IMG/VR virus record: IMGVR_UViG_3300035698_007047
Location: 1-20,206 of that record
Origin: a virus
Length of the DNA: 20,206 bases
Reading direction: 5' to 3' (one strand)
Part shown: piece after piece, positions 1 to 8,931 of the stretch
How the letters are laid out: each line of letters opens with the position of its first letter
How positions within the stretch are numbered: position 1 is the first letter of the stretch
Made by a program: the position numbers and the translations under genes
The notes under the pieces: model-generated
Told to the model about the DNA's origin: nothing
The model's input: the letters and a program-made list of their open reading frames with translations, nothing else
Database searches by the model: none

Positions 1-19
1 AGATATCTTTTATTCTCAT
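1..19 (-). CDS. Start of a further late-operon gene (partial)
   Basis: Only the first six codons (MRIKDI) lie in the window. The ATG sits 12 bases after the end of the nozzle-like gene and follows a strong Shine-Dalgarno site, AGAAAGGAGATAAC, on the minus strand. It continues the late operon leftwards. No function can be read from six residues; position suggests another tail or virion protein. Confidence 0.6.
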
Positions 20-31
20 GTTATCTCCTTT

Positions 32-1942
32 CTAAGGTCTTGACCTCATAACAAAACCTCTAATTTCAAACTTCTTAAATTTCAATCTATAGGTAGAGGC
101 TACATCATATACCTCAAACCACATGATTTCTCCATCTCCCATTACAGGGATGTCTTCAATAAAATTTGTTATAATATTACTCCATGAAACATTGTAACAA
201 AAATTACCCTGTCCCCATGTAGTTGATGAACACCATTCTACTGTATCTGCTGTAGAACCTGTTGATGTAGTACCACTAAGGGAAAAGTCTTTTGAGTATA
301 ATTCAGTATCTTTTTCAAACCAGACTCTAACCTTAAATGAATATTCAGGAGTAGCTTCTCCCATTAATTTTATATTTCTAATTACTTTCCTATTAAAAGG
401 ATGATCGAATGTCCAGTGTTTTGTTTCAAGCTCCGGAGATATAGATACACCTGCATCTGTAAATCCATCATCAAATTGATATAAGTTTGGTGATGAATTT
501 GAAAGTAATGCAGAGATTTCTACATCATTGTCGGTAATGTTTTTACCATACATTGCCGGTACTGTTTCATGATGAACCCATGGAGTTTTAGGTAATGTAA
601 AGTCTACCACTAGAAGAGTATCCAAGTAGGTTTTAATCCCGGTAGCTACAAGAAGATGATATTTACCATCAATATACCATCCTACAAATTTAGATATCAT
701 AGTTTTATTAAGACCTGATCCAACTTCTCCTTGAAGGAATCCTTCCATATTTTGAGATATAGAAGATTCTCTTACAGTCTCAGTAGCTGCTAAAGATACT
801 CTCTGTATTACATGGACCCTATTGTCATTACCAAAAAAGAATATATCTCCGGCTACATTGACAACTGATTTAGGAGAAGGGCATCCAAGATTTTCCGTTA
901 CCCTGAACATCTCCATTGGATCTGCTTCAAGTATATGAGGTGAAGTTCCTTCATAAGCTACAACTGACTTTTCATAAAACACTATTAGGAAATCAGGATT
1001 AGTAGTATAAGAAAGTTTCATCGGAAGATTATTAAAGTCCCGGATAGGGTTATCATAATCATTCACTCCTACAACATCTGGATACTGCAATTTTGAATAA
1101 TACATCCTATCTCTTGATGCCTTATCAAGATAAAACATATAGCTATTAAAAAGAATAATATCAACAGATACTCTAGGAATACCATTATTGGTAGGAGCAT
1201 CTGTGGCCAAAGCACCATCAGTTAAGTTATCATCATAAGTAGTACCTACAGTCACAAAAGCAAGTTGCATCCTTTGAGTACCATCAGCTATTGTTCTGTA
1301 TATAAATACTCCTAATGCATCAGCAGGAATAGCTCCAAAAGTAACAAGTACCTTATTAAGAGCAGTAGTTATAGCTGCACATGCCGTACTTTCACTAGAT
1401 TCTCCCCATTCATAGAGATAAGTATAGCTATAAATATAGTCATCACTAAGTATTCCTACACCATTTAAGGCAACAGTTGGAGCACCTACTGGAGCAACAC
1501 ATCCTGCTACATCATATGTATAGTCCTCATAAATCCTATATATCCCATCAAGGCTTGAAGTATAGTAAAGAAAATTGGTATCACTTGTATTTGTATAAGA
1601 TTCAGAAGCATGAATAGTATCAGATGTAAGTCCAATAATTATATCATCAAATGAGTTGCCATTCTTTTTAATTAGCTTTGTATCTACACCTACCAGGATA
1701 ACATTATCAATATCATTCCTTATCCATGCTCCTATCCATTCACCTGCCTCAGAGTCACCAGTATTGGTTATAGCAGTAGATCCTCCACGCATAGTCATAT
1801 TACCTACTGAATCAAGTTTAAAGTCTTTTACAAGGACAAATTCATCATCATTAAGATTAAGTGGATCCTTGTCATTGTTCTCTCCACCTTCAAACTTTTC
1901 TATTGTTTTTATAAACCTTACCGGTACATTAAGTTCTACCAT
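32..1942 (-). CDS. Tail nozzle / tail-stabilisation-like virion protein
   Basis: This 636-aa protein is probably a structural component of the short tail. The N-terminus reads 'VKDFKLDSVGNMTMRGG' (about 38-54), a short conserved-looking opening seen in nozzle or tubular-B-like podovirus proteins. A segment around residues 151-185 (AP-x-A...LSDDYIYSYTYLYEWGESSES) resembles the fibronectin-III-like strand pattern found in such proteins. The rest is rich in short beta strands with repeated W/Y positions, as in a beta-propeller or beta-sandwich. There is no signal peptide or membrane segment. The start at 1942 follows AGGAGAT, nine bases after the LamG-like gene ends. The role is inferred from its place after connector and fibre genes and from overall pattern; a receptor-binding or tail-spike role is the main alternative. 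Confidence 0.5.
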   Translation of the reverse strand: MVELNVPVRFIKTIEKFEGGENNDKDPLNLNDDEFVLVKDFKLDSVGNMTMRGGSTAITNTGDSEAGEWIGAWIRNDIDNVILVGVDTKLIKKNGNSFDDIIIGLTSDTIHASESYTNTSDTNFLYYTSSLDGIYRIYEDYTYDVAGCVAPVGAPTVALNGVGILSDDYIYSYTYLYEWGESSESTACAAITTALNKVLVTFGAIPADALGVFIYRTIADGTQRMQLAFVTVGTTYDDNLTDGALATDAPTNNGIPRVSVDIILFNSYMFYLDKASRDRMYYSKLQYPDVVGVNDYDNPIRDFNNLPMKLSYTTNPDFLIVFYEKSVVAYEGTSPHILEADPMEMFRVTENLGCPSPKSVVNVAGDIFFFGNDNRVHVIQRVSLAATETVRESSISQNMEGFLQGEVGSGLNKTMISKFVGWYIDGKYHLLVATGIKTYLDTLLVVDFTLPKTPWVHHETVPAMYGKNITDNDVEISALLSNSSPNLYQFDDGFTDAGVSISPELETKHWTFDHPFNRKVIRNIKLMGEATPEYSFKVRVWFEKDTELYSKDFSLSGTTSTGSTADTVEWCSSTTWGQGNFCYNVSWSNIITNFIEDIPVMGDGEIMWFEVYDVASTYRLKFKKFEIRGFVMRSRP

Positions 1943-1950
1943 TTAATCTC

Positions 1951-2652
1951 CTATAAAAGTGTTAAGAAACCTGATGATGGAATTACACTATAAGCTTCGG
2001 TAGGCGGTGTAAAATTAGCTGTCCATCTTGCTATACCTTTTGATATTCTAACTTCATCCATCCAACCATAAACTGCATATCCTGCACTATTCCCGACATT
2101 TAGTCCAGCAGCTATATTCCCAACATCATTTGTACTAAAAGCATTTGTTTCTGTTAGTGTTTGTGATACACCACCTATATATATTTTAGCTACTGTACTC
2201 TCTCTTGCAAAAGCAACATGATACCATGTGTTGATTGCAAGCCCAGTCCAAGCACTTGTCATTATATAATCTGCTTTTTGTACTGCCCCAATTCTAAAGT
2301 ATAACTGTAATTTGTGGGTATCAGTTTTCCTTATAAACCACCAATCATCAGAGTCTTTATATTGTGCTACTAACCCTTGATTACCTGTTAGATTAGAAAA
2401 CCTAACCCTAAAATCTATTGTGAAATTAGCAGTACCAAAACTCCAATCATCACTATCTAGTGCAGATATATAATCACCTGTACCGTCTAATAATGCAGAA
2501 CCAGTACCAAACACCTTTTGGTCTACATCTACTTGTGCATTACCCTCTGCTGTCATTTCATGCCCACTATCACTACTATCAGTAAAAGTAGTGGACTCAT
2601 CATCTCCATCACAATGTAGTATGAGTTTTGTATAAGCATCTATTCCTGCCAT
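1951..2652 (-). CDS. LamG/concanavalin A-like jelly-roll virion protein
   Basis: This 233-aa protein has the signature order of a single laminin-G / concanavalin A-like lectin domain (LamG_3-type). It has an N-terminal 'LILHCDGDDES' followed by D and S residues, a 'GTGDYISAL' strand near 57-65, 'FTIDFRVRF' near 77-85, 'NTWYHVAFARE' near 141-151, 'KIYIGG', and a C-terminal 'WMDEVRISKGIARW' at about 197-210. Such domains bind carbohydrates, and in phages they occur in receptor-binding or decoration proteins. The start is two bases after the stop of the upstream fibre gene, with a GGAGG site lying in the end of that gene, so translation is probably coupled. The domain assignment is fairly sure; the exact role (adsorption versus capsid or tail decoration) is inferred. 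Confidence 0.75.
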   Translation of the reverse strand: MAGIDAYTKLILHCDGDDESTTFTDSSDSGHEMTAEGNAQVDVDQKVFGTGSALLDGTGDYISALDSDDWSFGTANFTIDFRVRFSNLTGNQGLVAQYKDSDDWWFIRKTDTHKLQLYFRIGAVQKADYIMTSAWTGLAINTWYHVAFARESTVAKIYIGGVSQTLTETNAFSTNDVGNIAAGLNVGNSAGYAVYGWMDEVRISKGIARWTANFTPPTEAYSVIPSSGFLTLL

Positions 2653-2653
2653 C

Positions 2654-5107
2654 TTATGCCTCCGTTCCTGCTGCTACACAATCCCATTTTGTATCAGCAC
2701 TATTATAAATAAATCCCATATATGATGTCTTGCTTATAGTAGTAGTAGTTAAAAGAGTTCCAACTGTACTTCTATAGATCCCATTATAAGTCAATGCGTA
2801 TGCAGTACCATTATCAAGGATTCTTATTACTAGAGTATCTCCATCTGCAGGTGTTCCCGATGGTACTGCAAATTCTGCTGCTTCTGCTAAAGCTGTAATA
2901 GTATAATGAGTTCTTTGAGAAGCTATTGCAGGAGTAGGAGTAGCACTATTAGCTACTGTAGAAGTTATTCTATGTGATGCAAGTGCTGTATTTACTTCTG
3001 CAACAGTTCTACCCTCAAGGCCATTAGCTGTAAATCTTGCATACTCTCCACTATTAGGACTATCATCAACCTCAAGTAAATTGTCATCAGCTATTCCTAC
3101 AGTTTGTTCGGCTAATACATTGGTTCCTATTACAAGACCTAAGTCTGTTCTTACATCAGCTACTGCTCTACCTTCTATACCACTTGCAGTAAATTTAGCA
3201 TATTCATCATCTGCAGCCGTTGCATCATCAACAGTCAGTATTGCATCGTCTGCTATAGCTGCCTGTATTCTATGATCATGATCAGCTCTTGCAAGAGAGT
3301 GTGATGTACCTACTGCTGCTGCCTGTACTCCATCTATATTCTCCGGAGCTGCAGTATCAACTGGATCTGCACCATCTTCTGGGTCATGTTCGTCTTTATG
3401 AGCCAAAGCTGTTACCAGGTCTGCTGTTGCTATGCCTTCAATTCCTGTAGTAGTGAATTTTGCATATTCGCCTGAAGCTGCAGTAGCATCATCTACTGTC
3501 AGTATTGCATCATCTGCTATGGCCGCTTGAATTCTATGAGTATGATCACTTCTTGAGAATGAATGTGCTGAACCTTCTGCTGCAGCTTGAACTCCGTCTA
3601 TATTACCACCTGCGTCACAATCCAAAGCATCTGAGCCATCTTCAGGATCATGCAGGTCATGATGAGCTACTGGAATTACTGTAGATGCTTCAAGCATATC
3701 CCATTTTGTATCAGCTTCATTGTAAATAAATGTTACATATATAGTTACACTTGCTACTGTAGTGAGTGGTAACGCTACTCCAATACTTCTATAGATGCCA
3801 TTCCATGTTATTGCTCTGCCAGTACCATCATCCTCAAACCCAAAAATTAATCTATCACCATCTCTAGGAGTTCCAGTTGGTAATCCTGGTGCAAATGCTG
3901 CTCCTTGTGCTGTAATAAAGTATTCAGTTGTTTTAGTGCTTATAACAGGTGTTGGTGTATTATGAGTTAATATAGTTGTTGTTATAGCTCTATTTCTATG
4001 TGGCGATGTATATGGTGTAGCTATTTGACCTTCTTCAAGTTTTGGATGTGAAATAATTGCTACATCACCTGCTGCTGTACCTGCAAAGAATACTCTAAGA
4101 TTAGTTGCATCAGCATCTGTCTTAAATGTAGCAGCACATCTTGTAGCTATAATAGCTGTTAATGCTTCTGAACAATGATTAGTACCTACTGTTGCACCAT
4201 TATAACTATACACATATGCAGCTAGGCTATCTCCGGCTGTAGCTTTATGATTTATACTTATCGTATACCAAGTTGCAGGTTTGACAAGTATTAAGTTAGC
4301 AGTACCAGGTGTAATTTGTATTCCTTCAAATCCTGCACCAGTAGCAGTTATGGTAACTTGTTTACCTTTTCTACATTTACATAAGGTATCATCTGCTATT
4401 AATAGAGTTGGTGTACCTGCTAAGTCCCATCCAGTAGGTAGATTAGTATCTATATCATAATTTTCAAATGAGCTATTCTCAAACATATTCTCACCTGCTG
4501 GTAGATATGCACCTTCATCTTTTCCTACTATAGTTCCACCTATATGTATATCTTTCCAGTTTAGAGAAGATGAACCAAGATCATACACATCATCTGCTGC
4601 AGGTGTAGTAGTTCCTGCTACTGCACTTACAAGGGAAGATGGTTCATAATCTTCTGCTACTTTACCTGTCTCGAGTTGTAAACCCTGCAATTTAACAATT
4701 TCACCAGATCTTATCTGTAAAGCTAAAGTTAGCCTCACTTTAGATGTATTGAGTAGAGTCTTAAAAGTATGCTGTTGCCTTTCAGAAGCTTTTAAGGTCC
4801 CGGTACTGGTATCTATTAAAGCAGTTTGAGCTGTAGTACCAAAATAAGGTACTACCGATACAAGAGTATTTGCTCCTGCAATAGATCCCAGATGAAAACT
4901 GAAAGTATAATCTTTCCCTCCATCTACATCTATATCAATATAGACACCAGATTTGTCTGTTGCCTGCGTAATAGTTAACATATTTCCTTCATAACTATTA
5001 ACTGTATTTGTTGCAACTGCTAAAGTACCTGATCCTAATTTAGTAAAACCATTAGGTGTACCATCAGCATCTGCATCTCCAAATATCGAGTTTGGTATTA
5101 AATTCAT
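2654..5107 (-). CDS. Large modular tail fibre protein (817 aa)
   Basis: The start chosen is the ATG at 5107, which has GGAAGGAGG just upstream; an in-frame ATG at 5161 overlaps the previous gene and lacks such a site. Two jelly-roll, carbohydrate-binding-like domains come first: residues 2-158 and about 205-370, each opening with an N-x(2,3)-NS(S/I)F motif and ending in L-E-x-G...Y-x-(P/S)-S. Between them lies 'YDLGSSSLNWKDIHIGGTI', a common tail-fibre linker. Residues 390-476 and 729-817 are copies of a TGTP-type module. Between these lie two near-identical repeats of about 85 residues (482-568 and 570-655) and a short degenerate third copy (about 672-709). The repeats carry DHTHR/DHDHR (HxH) motifs. 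The protein very likely forms a trimeric host-recognition fibre; which end binds the host is not known. Confidence 0.75.
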   Translation of the reverse strand: MNLIPNSIFGDADADGTPNGFTKLGSGTLAVATNTVNSYEGNMLTITQATDKSGVYIDIDVDGGKDYTFSFHLGSIAGANTLVSVVPYFGTTAQTALIDTSTGTLKASERQQHTFKTLLNTSKVRLTLALQIRSGEIVKLQGLQLETGKVAEDYEPSSLVSAVAGTTTPAADDVYDLGSSSLNWKDIHIGGTIVGKDEGAYLPAGENMFENSSFENYDIDTNLPTGWDLAGTPTLLIADDTLCKCRKGKQVTITATGAGFEGIQITPGTANLILVKPATWYTISINHKATAGDSLAAYVYSYNGATVGTNHCSEALTAIIATRCAATFKTDADATNLRVFFAGTAAGDVAIISHPKLEEGQIATPYTSPHRNRAITTTILTHNTPTPVISTKTTEYFITAQGAAFAPGLPTGTPRDGDRLIFGFEDDGTGRAITWNGIYRSIGVALPLTTVASVTIYVTFIYNEADTKWDMLEASTVIPVAHHDLHDPEDGSDALDCDAGGNIDGVQAAAEGSAHSFSRSDHTHRIQAAIADDAILTVDDATAASGEYAKFTTTGIEGIATADLVTALAHKDEHDPEDGADPVDTAAPENIDGVQAAAVGTSHSLARADHDHRIQAAIADDAILTVDDATAADDEYAKFTASGIEGRAVADVRTDLGLVIGTNVLAEQTVGIADDNLLEVDDSPNSGEYARFTANGLEGRTVAEVNTALASHRITSTVANSATPTPAIASQRTHYTITALAEAAEFAVPSGTPADGDTLVIRILDNGTAYALTYNGIYRSTVGTLLTTTTISKTSYMGFIYNSADTKWDCVAAGTEA

Positions 5108-5123
5108 ATTTTCCTCCTTCCGT

Positions 5124-5993
5124 TTATGGTTGTTCCTGGCTACTAATACATCCCCATTCATTAGCGGCCAAACTATATTTAAATAAAATATTCAATTCTT
5201 TGTTTGCTGTTGTTGTTACAGGTAGAGTTGTTCCATAACTTACATATTCAGTATCATAAGTTAAGGCCCTACCAGTACCATCATCTAATACAATCAACCA
5301 AAGCAAGTCCCCATTTGCAGGAGTACCTGTTGGATTCTGAAATTCTGCTGCTTCACCTAATGCTGTTAAGATATGCACAGTAGTTTTAGATGCTCTTGCG
5401 ACATCAGGTGTAGCATTACTTGCTTCTGATGTTATAATCCTGGATTCTAATGTTATTACTGTTCCATGTATTCCATCTACTAGATCTACATTTAGGTTAG
5501 GTACAACTGTTGTAGAAGTAATTCCAAAAGGAGCTGTACCTCCTGCTATATCAGAAATAAATTGAGTCCCTGTAATTGTATATGCACCTACATCCCAATT
5601 AGCTGTAAGTGGATTAGTACCATCTATTCTTACTACATTATCTAAATCTTTTCCGAGTTCGGTCTGTACTGCGACCATCTCTTCATTTAAGTTATTTACA
5701 TGGTGAGCTTCAGGACCAAAGACTACTTCATTTCCTCCGGTAACTTCAGCGTGTACTGCATCTACAGTACCATCCTGTCCTTTTAATACTCCTGTAAATC
5801 TATCTGCAGCTTTACCGGTATAATAGTGTACTTCATTTCCTATATGAAAAGATCCTGCTGCAGGTGCACCGGTAGTAGAAGTTGTATAAACTATTGCATC
5901 TCCTATACCTACTGCTGCTGAAAGTGAAAAAGTTAAATTATTGACTGCTGTTTTTAATCTTGTCGTTACCGCTGCTGGATATTCTGCTGCCAT
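5124..5993 (-). CDS. Tail fibre / adhesin protein (289 aa)
   Basis: The N-terminal half has the pattern 'GNEVHYYTG...FTGVLKGQDGTVDAVHAE' (about 52-84) that is frequent in phage fibre base regions. It is followed by 'HHVNNLNEEMVAVQTELG', a likely coiled or helical linker. Residues about 124-175 match the well-known fibre stretch 'NPLTANWDVGAYTITG...GTAPFGITSTTVVPNLNVDLVDG'. Residues 201-289 are a TGTP module homologous to the two modules in the next gene. The start at 5993 has a near-perfect AGGAGGTGG site that begins at the stop of the connector gene. The next gene follows after 16 bases. It is probably a fibre subunit or the fibre's virion-proximal part, working with the 817-aa protein. Confidence 0.7.
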   Translation of the reverse strand: MAAEYPAAVTTRLKTAVNNLTFSLSAAVGIGDAIVYTTSTTGAPAAGSFHIGNEVHYYTGKAADRFTGVLKGQDGTVDAVHAEVTGGNEVVFGPEAHHVNNLNEEMVAVQTELGKDLDNVVRIDGTNPLTANWDVGAYTITGTQFISDIAGGTAPFGITSTTVVPNLNVDLVDGIHGTVITLESRIITSEASNATPDVARASKTTVHILTALGEAAEFQNPTGTPANGDLLWLIVLDDGTGRALTYDTEYVSYGTTLPVTTTANKELNILFKYSLAANEWGCISSQEQP

Positions 5994-6005
5994 CTAAACC
6001 ACCTC

Positions 6006-6683
6006 CTATGGCCATATTCTTGCCCTCCTACCCTTCAATTTAGAGTTATATTCTCTTTGTAATTCAAGTATAGAAGTACTTCTTTTAGATACTTTAGCAT
6101 CTGCTATCTCCCATTTTTCGAGTTCATTTTCAAACATTGCTATTTGTCTGTCTACTGCTGACCAATCTTTTTCCCTGAAGTCATATAGTATTTTTGCATA
6201 GTTCACAAGCAGTTCTTCTTTGTTTAAAGGAACTAAGTGAGTATCTGCATCAAGTGTCATTCGATCAGGAACCTGATAATAATAAGAATATAGATTATAG
6301 TTCATATCTATTCTAGGAAAGATATATAGAAGATCACTATCTACCCATGTAGTTAAAGGAGGACCTTCATCCCATTCTGAAAAGTCAGCACTATAGAAGA
6401 AATAAGCCATTGCTCTTTCTTCCGGGATAAAATCAATAGGACCTTTAGGGGTCCATTGTTCTATCATTAATCTATAATTAGGGAAAGCTGCTGCTACAGC
6501 ATATGTTTGTGATGCTGAAGTAATTGCAAGAGTGGATTTAGTTCTAAAACATCTTAAATCCCTTGAGGCCATACGCATATAGCCGTCATTGATCCACGCT
6601 TTTATCTCTGTCTCAATATTAGCCTTTGCCTCAAAATCTTTTAACACTACTGCATCAACAAGTTCTCCGAAGTTTCGAGACAT
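6006..6683 (-). CDS. Putative head-to-tail connector (adaptor) protein
   Basis: This 225-aa protein begins with a helix-rich segment containing 'IKAWINDGYMRMASRDL' (about 27-43), the kind of N-terminus seen in T7 gp11 / P22 gp4-type adaptors that dock on the portal. The middle part has beta strands ('SQTYAVAAAFPNYRLMIEQ'), then 'PLNKEELLVNYAKILYDFREKDW', and a charged C-terminal helix (about 175-225). Length and position, after the capsid genes and before the fibres, fit a dodecameric ring that closes the head and joins it to the tail. The start follows TAGGTGG, nine bases after the 79-aa gene. No residue is diagnostic on its own, so the call rests on architecture and context. Confidence 0.5.
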   Translation of the reverse strand: MSRNFGELVDAVVLKDFEAKANIETEIKAWINDGYMRMASRDLRCFRTKSTLAITSASQTYAVAAAFPNYRLMIEQWTPKGPIDFIPEERAMAYFFYSADFSEWDEGPPLTTWVDSDLLYIFPRIDMNYNLYSYYYQVPDRMTLDADTHLVPLNKEELLVNYAKILYDFREKDWSAVDRQIAMFENELEKWEIADAKVSKRSTSILELQREYNSKLKGRRARIWP

Positions 6684-6692
6684 TTATACCAC

Positions 6693-6932
6693 CTACACCT
6701 TTACTTTGGCTTTAGCAGTCTCCTCTTTGTCTTCGAAGAAATTATTATTAAAATTCTTATGTGTCCTTAAAAATTTTATTTCATCTTTGTCATTAGTTTC
6801 CAATTTACCATCTTCAAACTTAATACGTTTGCCCTGGGTAACTACCGGGAAACTATTTACTACAGTAGTATATGTCGGTTTAACTACCATAGTCATTTCT
6901 TTTATACCTTTAGTTGTATAAAACATTGCCAT
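6693..6932 (-). CDS. Small conserved-type virion-region protein (79 aa)
   Basis: This 79-aa protein has 'NSFPVVTQGKRIKFEDGKLETNDKDEIKFLRTH' around residues 26-58. The scheme V-x-F-x-G-x-(Y/L)-x-T-x-D-x(2)-E-I-x-F-L-R-x-H recurs in small phage proteins coded next to capsid genes, whose function I cannot name. The C-terminus is charged (FFEDKEETAKAKVKV). The start at 6932 has an AAAGGAG site. A hairpin in the 60-base gap upstream may set its expression apart from the preceding virion gene. Confidence 0.6.
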   Translation of the reverse strand: MAMFYTTKGIKEMTMVVKPTYTTVVNSFPVVTQGKRIKFEDGKLETNDKDEIKFLRTHKNFNNNFFEDKEETAKAKVKV

Positions 6933-6952
6933 TTTTTTCTCCTTTGTCTTGA

Positions 6953-6981
6953 GAGGAGGAGTCGGCTAAACCGGCTCCCCC
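6953..6981 (-). other. Intergenic hairpin between virion genes
   Basis: On the minus strand GGAG-C-CGG, a TTTAG loop and CCG-A-CTCC form a stem with one C-A mismatch. It lies in the 60-base gap between the 256-aa and 79-aa genes. No U tract follows it, so it is unlikely to be a full intrinsic terminator. It may be a weak attenuator, a processing site or a 3' stabiliser for the abundant capsid mRNA. The pairing is seen; the role is inferred. Confidence 0.4.
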
Positions 6982-6992
6982 CTTATGATATT

Positions 6993-7763
6993 TTAGTATT
7001 CAGCCACCTTAAAAGATGCCTGCAACGTTGCTGCTGTTAGAGCCGTAGCTGCTACCCTTATCTTAAAGATATTTCCGGGAGTAGCTGTAAGTCCTCCTTC
7101 ACCAAGCATGATATCTACATCATTCTCTACTGTAGTAGCTGCTCCATCCCATTGCATTACAAGAGTATCTGTCTTATCTGCTTCATTACACAGATAAACT
7201 GATACAAGTCCTGCACCACCATGAGTAACATTTGAGAACACATTCAATAGTGAATGTCTATAAGTTGATTCATCAACAAATGCATCTCCACCTATCTTAG
7301 CATTCCATGCTCCTTCAAAAGCTCCTACTGTCATAATATCTGTTTCAGACGAATCACTCATTATCCGGAGTCCTGCTGTAGTCTTTGCCTGTAATACTGT
7401 ATAAGCTACATGGTCAGTACCACCGGCATCTGGAATATCTGCCCTAAGTGCACCAATGAGCCTGGCTTCCCAATTAGCTGAAGCATTGATTACGTCAACT
7501 ACTTCACCCATTGTATTACCAGATGCATTAGATACATCAATAGATCCCGGAGTAGCTCCTATGTCTATTGTAGTATCTGCTACTTCTGATGCTAATGCTC
7601 CATGAAGAAATTCAAATTCCTCTGCTGCTGCTGTAACTGCAAATGTACCGGATGCCTGTGCCCCAATATATCTTACTACCATTAAAGGATCATTATCTGT
7701 AACATTCAATACTACCCTATTCTTAGATATTAAATCAGCTAATGCTGCTGTTTCATAATTCAT
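6993..7763 (-). CDS. Unknown virion-associated protein after the capsid gene (256 aa)
   Basis: I do not recognise a named family. The protein is Ala/Thr/Val-rich, with many short predicted beta strands and no membrane segment. 'YETAALADLISKNRVVLNVTDNDP' at the N-terminus is followed by repeated acidic turns, and the C-terminus reads 'FKIRVAATALTAATLQASFKVAEY'. It begins 12 bases after the major capsid gene behind AGGAGG, the usual place for a capsid decoration or head-stabilising protein, or for a minor head protein. That role is inferred from position and composition only. Confidence 0.55.
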   Translation of the reverse strand: MNYETAALADLISKNRVVLNVTDNDPLMVVRYIGAQASGTFAVTAAAEEFEFLHGALASEVADTTIDIGATPGSIDVSNASGNTMGEVVDVINASANWEARLIGALRADIPDAGGTDHVAYTVLQAKTTAGLRIMSDSSETDIMTVGAFEGAWNAKIGGDAFVDESTYRHSLLNVFSNVTHGGAGLVSVYLCNEADKTDTLVMQWDGAATTVENDVDIMLGEGGLTATPGNIFKIRVAATALTAATLQASFKVAEY

Positions 7764-7775
7764 TTAAAAAACCTC

Positions 7776-8912
7776 CTAACTTGTTATATTGTATAGTACT
7801 GCATGCCTATCGGCCAATTTCACTTCAAGACCAGTTTCAGTAATGTATTCGTCTTTCCATGAGTCTGCATCATTATCCTGTATATTAGTCTTCAACTTTG
7901 TTCCTCTGAGTTCTCTTTGAGCAATACATTTATCCTCAAAGTCCAGTACAACACAATAACTTCCATAAGTTGCTCCGGTAAAGAGTCTGTTCCTTATCAT
8001 GTTAAGTTCCCCATGAGGAGAAATATACTTATAAACCGTGAGCCCATAAGTATCAGCCTTATTCATGACTTCCATTCTTCCTTTTGCCCAGAGATTTATG
8101 ATAGATATTACTGAGCCTGACATGAATCCCCACTTAACCTTTGAACCTTTTGTAAAGGCTATGTCAAGAAAGTTTTCCCATTCTGACTCTGTTAGCATTC
8201 CACCTGCATCATAGAAATTAGAAGCTATATACTCAAGTACTCCACCAGTAGTTCTTCGTGGATGTGTTCCGTAAGTTATACTTCTTTCACCAAACCAGAA
8301 CTGTCTCTCCATCTTAAGAGTATGTTCAATACCCTTTTTCTTTCTTTGGTATGCCCTATCCGGCCCACCATAGAGAGTGGTAGCTTCGTTTGTATTTGTA
8401 GCTTCTACTGTAGTCCTAAATATCTGATCGTAATTATAAGCATTTGTTACCTGAATGGTTTTAGCATCTCTTGATGTTGCACCTTCCTCATTTGAATCAC
8501 CGAGGATTAAGAGAGGTTCATCATCAAGTAAAGCTGCTGCTGCTGTAGCACCAATACTTCTAACTACTGTGATAGGACTTGCTGTTGCGATTGTTACTCT
8601 AAATACTTCACCGGTTCTAGGTACTTTTACAAGCTGACCTGCTTCAAAGTATGCCCAATTATCTACTTCTATAGTAGTATCACCGGCAGTAATTCCTGCT
8701 GCATTGTTTACTGCATCTGTGTACGGAGCAAAGTCATCTTCCATCCATTCATACTTAGGATTGTGACAACCCGACTTCGATACCTTACCTGTTAAAGTAA
8801 GTAATGGTGCAGTATCAGGATCTAGCTGATATATTGTATCTGTCATATCAACTACAACTCTTGCAGAGTTAATATTATAGGTACTTCGAGCACCTGTTAT
8901 AGTTGTTACCAT
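7776..8912 (-). CDS. Major capsid protein (SU10/DUF5309-like, HK97 fold)
   Basis: This 378-aa protein forms the capsid shell. It opens with 'DMTDTIYQLDPDTAPLLTLTGKVSKSGCHNPKYEWMEDD' spread over 22-60, the N-arm pattern of SU10-type capsid proteins (a target site T-P-x-L-x-x-L...E-W). A strand-rich insertion follows (about 75-140), then 'GIEHTLKMERQ' (194-204), 'FWFGER' (205-210) and 'RTTGGVLEYI' (220-229), the core of this family. The C-terminal 'GLEVKLADRHAVLYN' is also typical. The length is normal for the family. The start follows TAAGGAGCG. It lies directly downstream of the scaffold-like gene, the usual order. Confidence 0.8.
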   Translation of the reverse strand: MVTTITGARSTYNINSARVVVDMTDTIYQLDPDTAPLLTLTGKVSKSGCHNPKYEWMEDDFAPYTDAVNNAAGITAGDTTIEVDNWAYFEAGQLVKVPRTGEVFRVTIATASPITVVRSIGATAAAALLDDEPLLILGDSNEEGATSRDAKTIQVTNAYNYDQIFRTTVEATNTNEATTLYGGPDRAYQRKKKGIEHTLKMERQFWFGERSITYGTHPRRTTGGVLEYIASNFYDAGGMLTESEWENFLDIAFTKGSKVKWGFMSGSVISIINLWAKGRMEVMNKADTYGLTVYKYISPHGELNMIRNRLFTGATYGSYCVVLDFEDKCIAQRELRGTKLKTNIQDNDADSWKDEYITETGLEVKLADRHAVLYNITS

Positions 8913-8931
8913 TTAATTTTCGCTCCTTATG

